Positions 60,590 through 60,775 of a DNA stretch of 60,775 nt are shown piece after piece. The translations under genes were made by a program, and so were the position numbers. This DNA comes from Oscillospiraceae bacterium (GTDB lineage: Bacteria; Bacillota; Clostridia; Oscillospirales; Ruminococcaceae): contig WQYC01000012.1 of the NCBI GenBank assembly GCA_009781425.1, forward strand, positions 1 through 60,775, read 5' to 3'. Under the pieces are notes generated by a model, which was not told the origin of the DNA, ran no database searches, and was given only the letters and a program-made list of their open reading frames with translations. Each line of letters starts with the position of its first letter. The stretch's first letter is position 1.

Positions 60590-60775
60590 AGTGCCATTGT
60601 ATTTGTTATATTATCAGGAATATCTATTCCTGTTGCATAACAAAAAGCGATAATTTGACCTATGTGCATTTGCTCATGTCCTATCATTGCCGATATGTGT
60701 TGATGTATGTTCCATTCATCTCCGAACCACACGTTTTTTTCACAGCCTGTAAATTGTTCAAGCTGTGCCTCTAAT
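60590..60775 (-). CDS. DinB-like protein, 3' part only (runs off the window)
   Basis: The frame open to the right window edge encodes 61 residues ending TNTMALSG. They include the motif IHQHISAMIGHEQMHIGQI, typical of the DinB/DUF664 four-helix bundle metal-binding fold (His residues for a divalent metal). Only the C-terminus is present. Same strand as the Nif3-like gene and about 50 nt upstream of it. Confidence 0.7.

Noticed and set aside
60551-60600. Inverted repeat GGATAATA / TATTATCT as a terminator after the DinB-like gene
   Set aside because: In the direction of transcription it is followed by an A-run, not a T-run, and the stem is AT-rich with a tiny loop.

Overview
The window looks like chromosomal DNA from a low-to-mid GC Gram-positive anaerobe of the Clostridia, most likely an uncultured gut-type Oscillospirales or Christensenellales relative. 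This placement is inferred from strong AGGAGG-type ribosome binding sites, an ecfA1-ecfA2-ecfT-truA block, a ClpE-like ATPase, SpoIIE/RsbW/STAS partner-switching proteins, a DUF5711-type protein, an iron-dependent alcohol dehydrogenase and a degenerate dockerin-like tail. No rRNA, tRNA, CRISPR array, transposase, integrase or relaxase was seen.

Left part (1-13.7 kb). A secreted Ig/fibronectin-III/dockerin-like protein (177-2750) converges on a minus-strand operon. In transcription order this operon encodes a STAS antagonist, a GGDEF cyclase, an RsbW-like kinase, a very cysteine-rich cell-surface beta-helix protein, a membrane SpoIIE-type phosphatase with an extracytoplasmic sensor, and a leucine-rich-repeat protein. 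Divergently transcribed is a MalT-like LuxR-family regulator (11138-13645).

Centre (13.7-41.9 kb). This 28-kb plus-strand block starts with an ECF-like sigma factor. It encodes what looks like a dedicated type IV secretion machine: two small charged proteins, a VirD4/TraG coupling ATPase, a surface protein with a P-x-W-F decad repeat, a VirB2/TrbC-like pilin flanked by RNA hairpins, four tandem VirB6/TrbL-like channel proteins (the last fused to a 1400-residue GLUG-type and coiled-coil exodomain) and a VirB4 ATPase with a fused PrgI/VirB3-like membrane segment. It then encodes a second STAS protein, a CvpA-like membrane protein and three large soluble proteins without signal peptides that look like substrates. 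One of the three carries an OTU cysteine-protease (deubiquitinase-type) domain, and two share a previously unnamed module. No relaxase, integrase or attachment site is present, so an effector-delivery role is more likely than conjugation. The block ends in a clear terminator.

The left operon and the secretion block appear to be co-regulated. The sequence ATACCCCCCACGG lies exactly 28 nt upstream of a TATAAT in front of both the STAS operon and the sigma-factor gene, with the MalT-like regulator gene between them. This is the strongest regulatory signal in the window.

Right part (41.9-60.8 kb). A consensus promoter, a 25-codon leader peptide and mutually exclusive hairpins ending in a terminator precede a three-gene ABC-2 exporter operon, which is followed by a short-chain dehydrogenase. 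Everything after that is on the minus strand and largely housekeeping. In transcription order it reads DinB-like (partial), Nif3-like, glmM, a SAM-dependent rRNA-type methyltransferase, a small membrane protein, ecfA1, ecfA2, a small membrane protein, ecfT, two unrecognised AT-rich genes, truA, a DUF5711-like protein, a CvpA-like protein, a ClpE-like ATPase, a C-terminally short SDR and an iron alcohol dehydrogenase with its own consensus promoter. Many of these genes overlap by a few bases, indicating translational coupling.
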